A DNA stretch of 49,366 bases, from contig JAAFIY010000011.1 of assembly GCA_013297985.1 (NCBI GenBank), positions 1 to 49,366 of the forward strand, written 5' to 3'. Below the pieces are notes generated by a model that was not told where the DNA came from, made no database searches, and saw nothing but the letters and a program-made list of their open reading frames with translations. A program made the translations under genes and the position numbers. Every line of letters begins with the position of its first letter. Position 1 is the stretch's first letter. The DNA comes from Comamonadaceae bacterium. GTDB lineage: Bacteria > Pseudomonadota > Gammaproteobacteria > Burkholderiales > Burkholderiaceae_C. Shown here one piece after another: positions 37,140 through 44,548 of the stretch.

Positions 37140-37151
37140 AGGCGCTTCTTT

Positions 37152-37550
37152 ATGCACACCGTCGCTCTGCCCCACGTGAGCCTGCTGCTTGCGGCTGCTT
37201 TTGCCGTGCTCCAAGTCTTGTTGTCAGCGCTGGTGATTCAACGGCGAGCTAGTGCAGGCATCACTTTCATGGACGGCGGCGATGCCACGCTGCTCAAGCG
37301 CATGCGCACCCACGGCAACTTCATCGAAGTGGCGCCCATGGCGCTTGTGCTGCTACTGATCTTGGAGCTGGCTGGGCTGCCAACCGCGTGGTTGTGGGCC
37401 ATCGCCACGGCGCTGCTGCTAAGCCGGCTGCTGCACGCCTGGGGTTTGCTCATCGGGCCAGGCATGTTTGGCCGGGTGGCGGGTACGCTGATTTGCCTCT
37501 TCACCCTTAGCTGCCAAGCGCTGGCGTGCGTGTGGCTATTTGCGCGCTAG
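37152..37550 (+). CDS. MAPEG family membrane protein
   Basis: A 132-residue four-helix membrane protein (LLLAAAFAVLQVLLSALVIQ, then RMRTHGNFIEVAPMALVLLL and SRLLHAWGLLIGP). The RTHGNFIEV motif is typical of bacterial MAPEG proteins related to glutathione-dependent enzymes; several bacterial members have glutathione transferase-like activity. It is probably in an operon with the preceding membrane protein. Confidence 0.85.
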   Translation: MHTVALPHVSLLLAAAFAVLQVLLSALVIQRRASAGITFMDGGDATLLKRMRTHGNFIEVAPMALVLLLILELAGLPTAWLWAIATALLLSRLLHAWGLLIGPGMFGRVAGTLICLFTLSCQALACVWLFAR

Positions 37551-37603
37551 CAGGGTGTGCGTGGCTGGTGACTGAGGGGCGGCAACCCGCAACGGCCCGG
37601 CGC

Positions 37604-38851
37604 TTACTTGGCGAACAGCTTGTCTTTGAAGGATTGCAGGCCGCTGCCCACCTTGTCACCCAGCTGCGCGCCCGCCGCCGTGCCTGCGCCCGGCAAAATA
37701 GCGGTGCCGATGGCCGCGCCCAGCAAGGTGGCGCGCGAAAACCCTAGCCGCGGCTCGTCTAAGCTGCCACTCACTAGCACCGGCACCGCCACCCACCCGC
37801 CCGCAGCGTCCACCGTCAGCTGACCCGACAACGCCCGGTTAGGCGCGATTTGCACGCTGCCCTGCACACCCAAAGCGCCGCTTTTGGCCTGCAAGTTGGA
37901 GATGGCCACCGCCATGGCTGAAGGCGCACCCCGTGTATTGACACGGGCGGACAAGGTGTCAAGCGCGGTATCACCGTCACGCTGGGCACCTGCTGTGGTG
38001 ACCGTCTTGCCCAGGTCCACGCCACGGAGGACTGCCTGGCGAATGTTGACGTCAGATTGCGTGACCATCGCGTCCAGCAAACGGCCCCAAGCCGCCGCAG
38101 GTGCGCCCGACCCTTTGGCCTTGACCTCGGCGCTGACCTGGCTATCGGCGTCCAAACGGCCTGAGACCTTGCCCTGGGGTTGCAGGGCTTGAACACTGAC
38201 ACCGCGAGTTGCCAAGCTGAGCTTGAGCGCCACCGACTGCGGGGCAGAGACGGGCCCCCTCCAAGAGAGCTCCCCCGTGCCTGAGCTCTGCCCCTGCGCT
38301 ATGCGAGCCGTGAACGACTTCAGCCGCAGCGCCTGCGGCTCTAGCGCCAGGTCAGCGTCCAGTTGGGCTTCCAGTCCTTGGGCAGACCGCCACTGCAGGT
38401 CGCGCACGAAAATCTCATTCAACGCAGGCAGCACGGCAGGGCCTGTGGGCTCGGAGGTCGGCGGCGATAGCGATGGCGATGGCGTGCTTGCAACTTGGGC
38501 GGCCAACTCGGCCAAGCCGTCTTGCGACAGGCTCGGGCTTTGGACTTCAAGGCGCAAGATTTCGAGCTGTCCGCGCAGTAAAGCGTCGGTGTTGAGCACT
38601 ACCGCCAGGGCCTGCACCGAAAGCGGCGCTTTGAGCGCCGTGGTGCGCACACCGTCTATCACCAACTGCGGCGTTGGCCGCAAGGCCCATTGCACGCCAG
38701 ACGCCTTGACAGGTGTGTTCAACAGCTGGCTGGCGCGCTGCTCCACCAGGGCCAGCGCCTTATGGGGCGGAAACACCCACCACACAACCCCAATCACAGC
38801 GCCCCCCAGCAGCACCAATCCGGCAAGGGCGAAGAACAGCTTTTTGATCAT
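37604..38851 (-). CDS. AsmA-like envelope protein
   Basis: A 415-residue protein with an N-terminal membrane anchor (KKLFFALAGLVLLGGAVIGV) and a long beta-rich periplasmic region. Its C-terminal part has AsmA-type repeats (NIRQAVLRGVDLGKTV, VQIAPNRALSGQLTVDAAGG, SGSLDEPRLGFSR) and a Gly/Ala-rich end. AsmA-like proteins help lipid transport or outer-membrane assembly. ATG 38851 was chosen because MIKKLFF begins a good anchor. It is convergent with the MAPEG gene, and no terminator is obvious. Confidence 0.75.
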   Translation of the reverse strand: MIKKLFFALAGLVLLGGAVIGVVWWVFPPHKALALVEQRASQLLNTPVKASGVQWALRPTPQLVIDGVRTTALKAPLSVQALAVVLNTDALLRGQLEILRLEVQSPSLSQDGLAELAAQVASTPSPSLSPPTSEPTGPAVLPALNEIFVRDLQWRSAQGLEAQLDADLALEPQALRLKSFTARIAQGQSSGTGELSWRGPVSAPQSVALKLSLATRGVSVQALQPQGKVSGRLDADSQVSAEVKAKGSGAPAAAWGRLLDAMVTQSDVNIRQAVLRGVDLGKTVTTAGAQRDGDTALDTLSARVNTRGAPSAMAVAISNLQAKSGALGVQGSVQIAPNRALSGQLTVDAAGGWVAVPVLVSGSLDEPRLGFSRATLLGAAIGTAILPGAGTAAGAQLGDKVGSGLQSFKDKLFAK

Positions 38852-39047
38852 GGCTTGCGCAGAGTAGCTGCACAAACTCTAACGTCAGATCTCGGCCTAA
38901 GCCCACGGCGGCTAGGCGCTGGCCACTGCGGCGACTCAACGCCCGAATCCAAGATTCAGAAAACGCGGACCCTAAAGCAGCAGATGGAACCGATGGTTGC
39001 CACATCGAGCCCCAAGGCCCGAGGGCCCGCCCCCACACCAAGGCTAT

Positions 39048-39356
39048 TCAGCCGCGCTTGGCCCAGGCATTGCACCAGCCTTTGCCTGCCACCAAACGGG
39101 TGCCAAACAGCGGGCACCCGCCCCAGGGGTCGGTGGGCTTGGCTTTCCACAAGGCGCAGTTGTTGCACAACTGTCCCTTTGCAAACTTGGGGAATTTCTT
39201 GGCGTCTACCTTGGCAGCGTCTTCGACGTAACCGAGCCCCACCGCTTGGGGATCTTTCTCATCGAGTCGAGCGGGAGCCTGCGCGAAGGCAAGGGGTGCG
39301 CTTGCCGAGCCACATGCGGCGACGGTCATCAAAAAGATACGGCGTGAACTGGTCAT
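39048..39356 (-). CDS. High-potential iron-sulfur protein (HiPIP)
   Basis: A 102-residue protein with a twin-arginine-type leader (TSSRRIFLMTVAACG) and mature part holding four cysteines in the HiPIP pattern: LCNNCALW, GGCPLF and KGWCNAW. HiPIPs carry one 4Fe-4S cluster and shuttle electrons in the periplasm to reaction centres or oxidases. ATG 39356 gives the leader; the longer open frame is rejected. It is divergent from the MerR-type gene. Confidence 0.88.
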   Translation of the reverse strand: MTSSRRIFLMTVAACGSASAPLAFAQAPARLDEKDPQAVGLGYVEDAAKVDAKKFPKFAKGQLCNNCALWKAKPTDPWGGCPLFGTRLVAGKGWCNAWAKRG

Positions 39357-39547
39357 GGAAGGCTCAATGATTGGCGCAAGCGAACAATCAACCGGGCAAG
39401 GGCTTGCGATCCTTGCCGTTCGGCCCCGCCGCCACCGCACAAGGTGCGGGGGCGACCCAACATGCTCCTCGGTGCCCATTCAGACGCTGTGGCGCGCGCC
39501 CACCGGTGGCTTTGAGGCTAGGGATGGACGAATGATGAATCAAAAAC

Positions 39548-39616
39548 GACTCAAACCCGATTCTTAACGAAATTTACCTCGGATTAATCAGGCAATTACG
39601 ACTCAATATAGACTCA
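39548..39616. promoter_or_regulatory. GACTCA direct repeats before the MerR-type gene
   Basis: Three GACTCA elements at 39548-39553, 39600-39605 and 39611-39616; the first two sit in the longer direct repeat ACGACTCAA, and the last two are 11 bp apart. They lie immediately upstream of the MerR-type start and may be its operator or promoter. The function is inferred from position. Confidence 0.45.
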
Positions 39617-39620
39617 TAGC

Positions 39621-40604
39621 ATGAGCTCACCTGGCATCACCTTTCGGAGCGCGGCCGTCGCGCGGATGGCCCAACTCCCAGTGGCGACCTTGCGGATTTG
39701 GGAGCAACGCTACGGCGCGGTGCAACCCCAGCAGGCGCCATCGGGGCACCGCCTGTACAGCGCGGCCGATGTCGCGCGGGTGTCGATCCTGCGCCAGCTC
39801 ACTGGCCTGGGGCATGCCATCGGCTCTATTGCCAAGTTAAGTACTGCCGAGCTCGAAGGCTTGTACGAGGCCCGAGCTGGCGCCCCGCAGCCGAGTCAGC
39901 CCATCCCGCCGTCGGGACCTCTCAGGCTTGGCTTGATTGGCTTGCCACTGTCTTTGCGCCTGCAGCGGCCAGCGCTGGCCCAAAGACTGATGGACGGCGC
40001 ATTGGTTACTACGGTCTACGAGTCGCCTGAAGTGGCGTCGGCCGCCGCGACGGCGGGGCAGTTCCCGCCGACCGATTTGCTGATCGCTCAGGTCTCCGAA
40101 GTTCGGGCGCAAGCGCTGGATATGTGGCGTGAGCTGGTGGCCAGTTCAAAGGTAAAGCAGGTGTGGCTGGTGTATCGCTATGCAGTCGCATCGGTTGTGG
40201 CGATGTACGCAAAGGTCGGCGTGCATCTGGTCAAAGAGCCGCCCGATGACGACGCGTGGGTGTCTCTGATACGGGGCCGGCGGGCGGAGCCACCACCATT
40301 TGCCCCCTCGGGCCAGCACGCCGTCACACCAGCAGATGCCAGCCCACCGCGCCGCTACAGCGACGCCGCACTGACCGCCATCGCAGGCCTTGCACCCAGC
40401 ATGGCCTGCCAATGCCCCGGCCACCTCGCAGAGCTGCTGATGCAGCTGGCTGCGTTTGAGGCCTACAGCGCCACCTGCATCAACGACAGCCCGCAAGACG
40501 CTGAGCTACACGCATACCTGCAAGCCACCGCAGCGCAATGCCGAGCGCTGTTTGAGACCGCACTTGAGCGCGTAAGTCTCTATGAAGGCTTGGACAGCGG
40601 CTGA
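39621..40604 (+). CDS. MerR family regulator with degenerate B12-binding-like domain
   Basis: A 327-residue regulator. The MerR winged helix is at about 8-70 (VARMAQLPVATLRIWEQRY, then SGHRLYSAADVARV). A Rossmann-like domain follows (LRLGLIGLPLSLRLQ, then PTDLLIAQVSEVRAQALDMW) that looks like the cobalamin-binding domain of LitR/CarH or E. coli MlrA but lacks a DxHxxG motif. The C-terminus has ACQCPGHLAELLMQLAAFEA. It lies 7 kb from the photolyase operon; LitR/CarH-type regulators commonly control photolyase genes, but this one seems unable to bind B12 in the standard way. Confidence 0.82.
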   Translation: MSSPGITFRSAAVARMAQLPVATLRIWEQRYGAVQPQQAPSGHRLYSAADVARVSILRQLTGLGHAIGSIAKLSTAELEGLYEARAGAPQPSQPIPPSGPLRLGLIGLPLSLRLQRPALAQRLMDGALVTTVYESPEVASAAATAGQFPPTDLLIAQVSEVRAQALDMWRELVASSKVKQVWLVYRYAVASVVAMYAKVGVHLVKEPPDDDAWVSLIRGRRAEPPPFAPSGQHAVTPADASPPRRYSDAALTAIAGLAPSMACQCPGHLAELLMQLAAFEAYSATCINDSPQDAELHAYLQATAAQCRALFETALERVSLYEGLDSG

Positions 40605-40902
40605 AGCGACGGCTGAGGCTTCGCACAGCAGTTGCCCGTTCGATGCGGCGCACTGATCGGCCGCCCAAACAGTCCGTCTTCAACGTTCCACGGGTCGGCC
40701 ACCTGATGCTTCGGAGAGTAGTACTGTTTGGCGCGCACACTGTGCGCCGAAATGTGCCATTCGCGCATAAATAGTTGTCGCCGTCGCGTTTTAAACCTTC
40801 GTCAGCGCGAAGTCGACCGGTCCACTCAACACCAGTCCAGCCCACTTTGTCAGGAAATCCGACCTGTTCTCGAAGCTCGGGCCGCACCCACGAACTGACC
40901 AT
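40600..40902 (-). pseudogene. Possible frameshifted gene remnant, unidentified
   Basis: Two minus-strand frames read like one protein split by a frameshift near 40770. One runs GWTGVEWTGRLRADEGLKR then DGDNYL; the other continues FMREWHISAHSVRAKQYYSP, then KHQVADPWNVEDGLFGRPIS. The aromatic and charged composition looks protein-like, unlike usual shadow frames in this window. I do not recognise a family, and chance is possible. Confidence 0.3.
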
Positions 40903-41021
40903 TGGTCCTTCTCTAAGCTTCAGTTTTCGGTGGCCCTTGGATCTGCCGACTCAGCGTAAAAATGGCAAAATGTGTGTCGTTTGTACTAACACGTCTGACT
41001 TGACGCAAAGAAGGACCCAGC
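40605..41021. other. Intergenic stretch with a possible gene remnant and TA promoter
   Basis: A 417-bp gap between the MerR-type gene and the toxin-antitoxin pair. Its left two thirds hold a minus-strand remnant described separately; the last 80 bp, more AT-rich, hold the antitoxin promoter and AAGGA at 41011-41015. Confidence 0.5.
40974..40992. promoter_or_regulatory. Candidate operator of the toxin-antitoxin pair
   Basis: GTGTCGTTTGTACTAACAC has complementary ends (GTGT/ACAC) and lies 30-48 bp upstream of the antitoxin start. DUF1778 antitoxins autoregulate at such short imperfect palindromes. Confidence 0.3.
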
Positions 41022-41315
41022 ATGGTTGCCGTCGCCAACTCCCCCACTAGCCGCTCCGCCCGCCTGGGCCTGCGGGCCACGCCGGAACAAGAGGCTGTGC
41101 TGCGCCGTGCTGCAGATGTGGCCCACAAGTCATTGACGGATTTCATCCTCGACAGTGCCTGTCTGGCGGCCGAGCAAACGCTGCTAGATCAGCGCTTATT
41201 CATGGTGTCGGGCACGCAGTACCAAGCGCTGATGGATCTACTGGATCAGCCTGAACAGCCCAACGAGGGGCTGCGCGATCTTTTCTCTCGCAAGGCACCT
41301 TGGGACGCGGCGTGA
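41022..41315 (+). CDS. DUF1778 antitoxin (TacA/AtaR-like)
   Basis: A 97-residue protein with an N-terminal ribbon-helix-helix region (SARLGLRATPEQEAVLRRAA, then HKSLTDFILDSACLAAEQ) and a C-terminal toxin-binding tail (LDQPEQPNEGLRDLFSRKAP). The ribosome site AAGGA lies seven bases upstream of ATG 41022. Its stop overlaps the toxin's GTG start, the usual order for this type II system. Confidence 0.88.
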   Translation: MVAVANSPTSRSARLGLRATPEQEAVLRRAADVAHKSLTDFILDSACLAAEQTLLDQRLFMVSGTQYQALMDLLDQPEQPNEGLRDLFSRKAPWDAA

Positions 41316-41809
41316 CGGTTCAGCGACCAGAGCCCCTGGCAGCGCATCACGCTCTCGAAAGCTTTGACTGCGGCAAGCCTGGCCTGAACGAGTGGCTAGT
41401 GCATCACGCCCGACAAGCGCAGGGCAGCGGTTCTGCCAAGACGTTTGTCGTCGTCGATGGCGATCGGCTGGCGGGCTACTTCAGCTTGACAGTGGGGCAG
41501 ATCGATACCTTGGATGCACCTGAGCGCCTCCGCAAAGGCATGGGGCACTATCCTTTGCCGGTGGTGGTGCTTGCTCGCATGGCGGTTGCCAAACAAGACC
41601 AGGGGCGTGGTGTTGGCTTTGGCATGCTGCAAGACGCGATTCGACGCACGCTGGTGATTGCGGAGCAAGCGGGCATTCGGGCGATGCTGACGCACCCGAT
41701 CGATGACGATGCCGCACGGTTCTACGCCCGGTTTGGTTTTGTCGCTTCGCCGTTGAGGGAGCAGCAACTTCTGTTGCTGCTCAAGGATGCGCGGCGATGG
41801 GTGAGCTGA
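41312..41809 (+). CDS. GNAT acetyltransferase toxin (TacT/AtaT-like)
   Basis: A 165-residue GNAT protein with the toxin-family opening FDCGKPGLNEWLVHHARQAQ, acetyl-CoA loop KQDQGRGVGFGML and conserved Tyr in DDAARFYARFGF. TacT-like toxins acetylate the amino group of charged tRNA and stop translation. GTG 41312 overlaps the antitoxin stop (GTGA), ensuring coupled synthesis. All key motifs seem intact. Confidence 0.88.
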   Translation: MTVQRPEPLAAHHALESFDCGKPGLNEWLVHHARQAQGSGSAKTFVVVDGDRLAGYFSLTVGQIDTLDAPERLRKGMGHYPLPVVVLARMAVAKQDQGRGVGFGMLQDAIRRTLVIAEQAGIRAMLTHPIDDDAARFYARFGFVASPLREQQLLLLLKDARRWVS

Positions 41810-41908
41810 AGCATCGTTCGGTGTTTGGGGTTGATGTAGGGACGCTGGCAGCACATCTGTCGTGCACGACTCAGGGGTCAGCCACTTAGCATCTAAGTCA
41901 ACGGGTCC

Positions 41909-42358
41909 ATGTCGGCGGCGCAGATAGAACCCTTCGAAGCATTTGCCAAATTGGCGACCACCTACGGCTTGTCGTCCGTTGCTCGCGCCTTGATTGCTGC
42001 GACGAACGCCGATCAGAGAGCATTTTTGGGTACCGTTCTTCACCTCCTGTGCAGACCCGCGATCCGGGACTTAGTAGCTAACTGGAACGACGACCACACC
42101 GCAGCCGATCTGCTCAGCCTCTCCGATTTGCTGCTCGCAGAGCGCTGCATGCTCGCAGCGGTGCCACCAATTCGAGGCGCCAGGGCCATCGGCGCTCAGT
42201 ACCGCGGCGACACAACATCGAAACCGGTCGTGTCGGCCTTGGCGGCTCGCACGATCGAAGCAGAACCGGCCGATCAAACATCGTTTGAAGCGATGAGGCT
42301 TTGGTTGTTGATCTCGGCTGTCGAATGCGTAAGCGCGAATAGCGGCTGTCGTACTTGA
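41909..42358 (+). CDS. Hypothetical protein in the accessory patch
   Basis: A 149-residue open frame (AQIEPFEAFAKLATTYGLSS, then ADLLSLSDLLLAERCMLAAV). The first two thirds look like a helical soluble protein; no family is recognised. The last 40 codons overlap, on the other strand, the start of an AlpA-like remnant, so the native 3' end may have been lost. No clear ribosome site precedes ATG 41909. Confidence 0.4.
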   Translation: MSAAQIEPFEAFAKLATTYGLSSVARALIAATNADQRAFLGTVLHLLCRPAIRDLVANWNDDHTAADLLSLSDLLLAERCMLAAVPPIRGARAIGAQYRGDTTSKPVVSALAARTIEAEPADQTSFEAMRLWLLISAVECVSANSGCRT

Positions 42359-42401
42359 TGCGCGCCGCTAGTTCGTCAGTTGTCAGGTAAGTGCATTTCA
42401 T
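42340..42401 (-). pseudogene. Truncated AlpA/excisionase-like DNA-binding protein
   Basis: The minus strand carries a perfect AAGGAGG ribosome site and ATG 42401, then MKCTYLTTDELAARIKYDSR. That is the conserved start of small AlpA-like HTH proteins found on mobile elements. After this the reading frame turns into unrelated Arg/Pro-rich sequence, so the gene is cut off after about 20 codons. Confidence 0.55.
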
Positions 42402-42553
42402 CGGGTCCTCCTTGGGACACAAATGCGACAACCAAGGCGCCAAAAAAACACGTGAGGCTGGTTTTTGTCCTCTTGAATAGCATTTTTAGGCCAAGAAAGC
42501 CGTTGTCAAGGGTTTTTTATCATCCTGAATGAAAAAAAGACGGGGAGAGTGAT

Positions 42554-42769
42554 GTGATCAAGTGCCATTTGTCGCGTCTGATGGGTGAGCGCAAGCTCAA
42601 GATCAGCGACGTGGCTCGCGATACGGGGCTGCACCGCAACACGATCACGCTGCTCTACCAAGAGACGGCGACACGGGTCGACTTGGAAACCATCGACGCG
42701 CTGTGCCGCTACTTTGATGTCGGCGTGGCCGACCTGTTTGAGTGGCAGGACTCAGACAGCAACGCGTAG
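42554..42769 (+). CDS. Small XRE-family HTH regulator
   Basis: A 71-residue Cro/C1-type protein (CHLSRLMGERKLKISDVARD, then TGLHRNTITLLYQETATRVD, DALCRYFDVGVADLFEW) of the YozG-like kind. GTG 42554 follows GGGGAG at 42542-42547; the ATG two bases before it is out of frame and hits a stop. Its upstream 180 bp are markedly more AT-rich than the surroundings. Such regulators often come with plasmids, phages or genomic islands. Confidence 0.82.
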   Translation: MIKCHLSRLMGERKLKISDVARDTGLHRNTITLLYQETATRVDLETIDALCRYFDVGVADLFEWQDSDSNA

Positions 42770-42890
42770 CCGTAGGGCGTCATACGGCACTTGACCCACT
42801 CCGGTCGCATGCGAGCGCACATAGGTGACCAGCCTCGCCATTCATGGGCCAGAGACCAATACTCAAAAACGCTCAAAGCCCAAAAAGGGT

Positions 42891-42923
42891 TGGGCCACGC
42901 GTGGGCCACAGGTGGGCCACAGA
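42891..42923. repeat. Three 11-bp iterons starting TGGGCCAC
   Basis: TGGGCCAC begins at 42891, 42902 and 42913, exactly 11 bp apart, so all three face the same side of the helix. A weaker GGGCCA is at 42846-42851. Spacing of one turn is typical for co-operative binding by a small HTH protein such as an excisionase. Confidence 0.7.
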
Positions 42924-43015
42924 ACAAGCGCGTTGGACTAAATGACCCTTGGTCCGCTTTCACGCCGCCGTCAAAAATTCAGCGTGAGCGACGATTGGTC
43001 TGCGGGGAGAAAGAT

Positions 43016-43046
43016 GGTTTTTGCTATCGTTTATGTAGCAAAAACC
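43016..43046. repeat. 11-bp perfect inverted repeat next to tRNA-Arg
   Basis: GGTTTTTGCTA at 43016-43026 and TAGCAAAAACC at 43036-43046, with a 9-nt loop, eight bases beyond the tRNA 3' end. It may stop or process the tRNA transcript. Its GCTAT-N7-GTAGC heart resembles the left part of the dispersed repeat, so it may be a truncated copy. Confidence 0.6.
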
Positions 43047-43053
43047 CTAGCAT

Positions 43054-43129
43054 TGGCGCGGCTGGCGGGGATCGAACCCACGACCCTTGGCTTCGGAGGC
43101 CAATACTCTATCCACTGAGCTACAGCCGC
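43054..43129 (-). tRNA. tRNA-Arg(CCG)
   Basis: The minus strand folds into a standard tRNA of 76 nt with encoded CCA. The acceptor GCGGCTG pairs with CAGCCGC, the D-arm begins GCTCAGTGGATAGAG, the anticodon arm is TTGGCCTCCGAAGCCAA with anticodon CCG, and the T-arm contains GTGGGTTCGATCCCCGC. It reads CGG codons. Its 3' end faces the accessory patch. Confidence 0.95.
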
Positions 43130-43291
43130 GTTTTGGGCACGGCGCCAAGGGTTGCATTGTCGCATGCGCGAGTTGACGGTTTTTCTCCAACTGTGCTGCG
43201 GCGGGGCGGGTCGGCGGAGCCGGTGGCTCTACCTATAATCTCCCCTCACCCTGAACGGTCTGTTCTGCCTTCGAACACCCTAGAGCCTGCC

Positions 43292-43864
43292 ATGAGCGAT
43301 CCGCACGTTGAAGAAGCCCACACCGGCCCCATCAAGACCCCCAAGCAATTGCTCATCTGGAGCTTTTTTGCGTTTGTGGTGCCGGTGTTCGCCATCATCT
43401 TGTTGGTGTGGTTTGTGTTGGCAAGCCCCAAGCCTGCGGGCAGCGCAGACGACCGAGTGCATTCGCTTGGCGGCGTGACCACCGAAGCGCGTGAGCGCGC
43501 CGTGGCCCAACGCCTGCAAAAAGTGGGCATGGTGGAGATTCGCGATGCCAACCGGCCGCTGCGCGCGGGCGAAGAGGTCTACAAAGCGCAGTGCACCGCT
43601 TGCCACGCCGCCGGTGCAGCCGGTGCGCCCAAGTCGGGTGACGCCGCGGCTTGGGGCCCTCGCATCAAGACGGGTTATGAAGTCTTGTTGAACTCAGCCT
43701 TGAAAGGCAAAGGCGCTATGGGCGCACAAGGCGGCGGCGATTTCACCGATGTGGAGATTGGCCGCGCGGTGGTCTACATGGTCAATGCGGCGGGCGGCAA
43801 GATGGCCGAGCCGGCGGCTCCGGCCGCTGCCACTGCCACAGCAGAAGCGCCTGCGACCAAGTAA
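43292..43864 (+). CDS. Cytochrome c5-like membrane-anchored c-type cytochrome
   Basis: A 190-residue protein. After a cytoplasmic start comes one membrane helix (LIWSFFAFVVPVFAIILLVW), a linker and a haem domain with CTACH (about residue 107) and WGPRIKTGYEVLLNSALKGK; a Met in KGAMG is the likely distal ligand. The C-terminus is an Ala/Pro-rich tail. ATG 43292 is used; the frame is open through the tRNA gene but that part is not coding. The gene ends before a strong terminator. Confidence 0.85.
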   Translation: MSDPHVEEAHTGPIKTPKQLLIWSFFAFVVPVFAIILLVWFVLASPKPAGSADDRVHSLGGVTTEARERAVAQRLQKVGMVEIRDANRPLRAGEEVYKAQCTACHAAGAAGAPKSGDAAAWGPRIKTGYEVLLNSALKGKGAMGAQGGGDFTDVEIGRAVVYMVNAAGGKMAEPAAPAAATATAEAPATK

Positions 43865-43929
43865 GTAGCGCAGCAGATTCCGGTTGAGCGGCTCATTGGC
43901 TGAGCCAGTCCCGGCTCTCTCAAAAAATA

Positions 43930-43963
43930 CCCGCCTAGCGGCATTGGCCAGGCGGGTTTTTTT
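43930..43963 (+). terminator. Strong bidirectional rho-independent terminator
   Basis: CCCGCCT at 43930-43936 pairs with AGGCGGG at 43950-43956, followed by seven T. On the other strand the stem is followed by TATTTTTTG, so it can also stop transcription of the convergent gene ending at 43991. Confidence 0.92.
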
Positions 43964-43990
43964 GTGTGCGGCTGGGCGCTAAGCAAGAGG

Positions 43991-44548
43991 CTAGGCGGCA
44001 GACCGTTGCGCGGCGGGGCTGCTCACAAATTGATAGCTGCTTTCGCCCGTCAATAAAGCGCTGAAGTTGCTTTTTTCATCAAAATGCAAAAGACCCGCAG
44101 CAATGCGTTCGCTGGCCTGCCACATGTCTTGGGTGTGCACTAAGGCCAGCCCAAGCTGAGTGGGCAGGAACAGGCGGCCGTCTGCGTCGAGTGCGGCAGA
44201 AGCGGTTTGCTTCAGCGCCGCACCGGTGTGGGCCAGCAGGCTGCCGTCTGGCTGCAATCGGGCGATGAGGGGGGCGGCTTCAAGCTCTACAAACACCCGT
44301 TGGGGGCCGTTTTGAAAGTACCAACAACCGTGTTCGTCGGCGGTGTAGTTGCGGTTGATAAAGGCCACCAGTTTGTCGTGCACCAAGCGCGAGCCCTTCG
44401 CGCCGGGCAGGCCACTGGCAAAGCCGCCGAGGGCCTGGACGCGGTCGTCTCGCATGTACCAGTTACCCCGCGCATCTAGCCCGAGCCAGCCGAAGCAAGC
44501 AGGCACCCGGGGCCACTTAGCCATGGCCTGCAAGACGATGTCATCCAT
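43991..44548 (-). CDS. Conserved hypothetical betaproteobacterial protein
   Basis: A 185-residue soluble protein (MDDIVLQAMAKWPRVPACFG, then RGNWYMRDDRVQAL, DKLVAFINRNYTADEHGCW and YFQNGPQRVFVELE). I recognise it as a family widespread in Burkholderiales, but I do not recall its Pfam name or any function. ATG 44548 overlaps the end of the YheT-like gene by eight bases, implying coupled translation. Repeat copy 6 lies within its 3' end and encodes the C-terminal SALLTGESSYQ. Confidence 0.75.
   Translation of the reverse strand: MDDIVLQAMAKWPRVPACFGWLGLDARGNWYMRDDRVQALGGFASGLPGAKGSRLVHDKLVAFINRNYTADEHGCWYFQNGPQRVFVELEAAPLIARLQPDGSLLAHTGAALKQTASAALDADGRLFLPTQLGLALVHTQDMWQASERIAAGLLHFDEKSNFSALLTGESSYQFVSSPAAQRSAA
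44019..44080 (+). repeat. Dispersed Comamonad-type repeat, degenerate copy 6, inside a gene
   Basis: TTGATAGCTGCTTTCGCCC (from 44030) followed by AAAGCGCTGAAGTTGC and TTTTTTC matches the right part of the element core. The left GCTAT arm is degraded. It overlaps the 3' coding end of the minus-strand gene. Confidence 0.55.

Larger units (their letters stand above)
42770..43053. other. Non-coding stretch between the XRE gene and tRNA-Arg
   Basis: No credible gene. It holds three TGGGCCAC iterons and an 11-bp perfect stem-loop next to the tRNA 3' end, described separately. The location downstream of a tRNA 3' end and the AlpA remnant suggest the end of an integrated element, but no integrase frame is visible. 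Confidence 0.55.

Noticed and set aside
42791-43291. Long N-terminal extension of the cytochrome c gene
   Set aside because: The extension translates through the tRNA-Arg gene. The natural start is ATG 43292, before the membrane helix.
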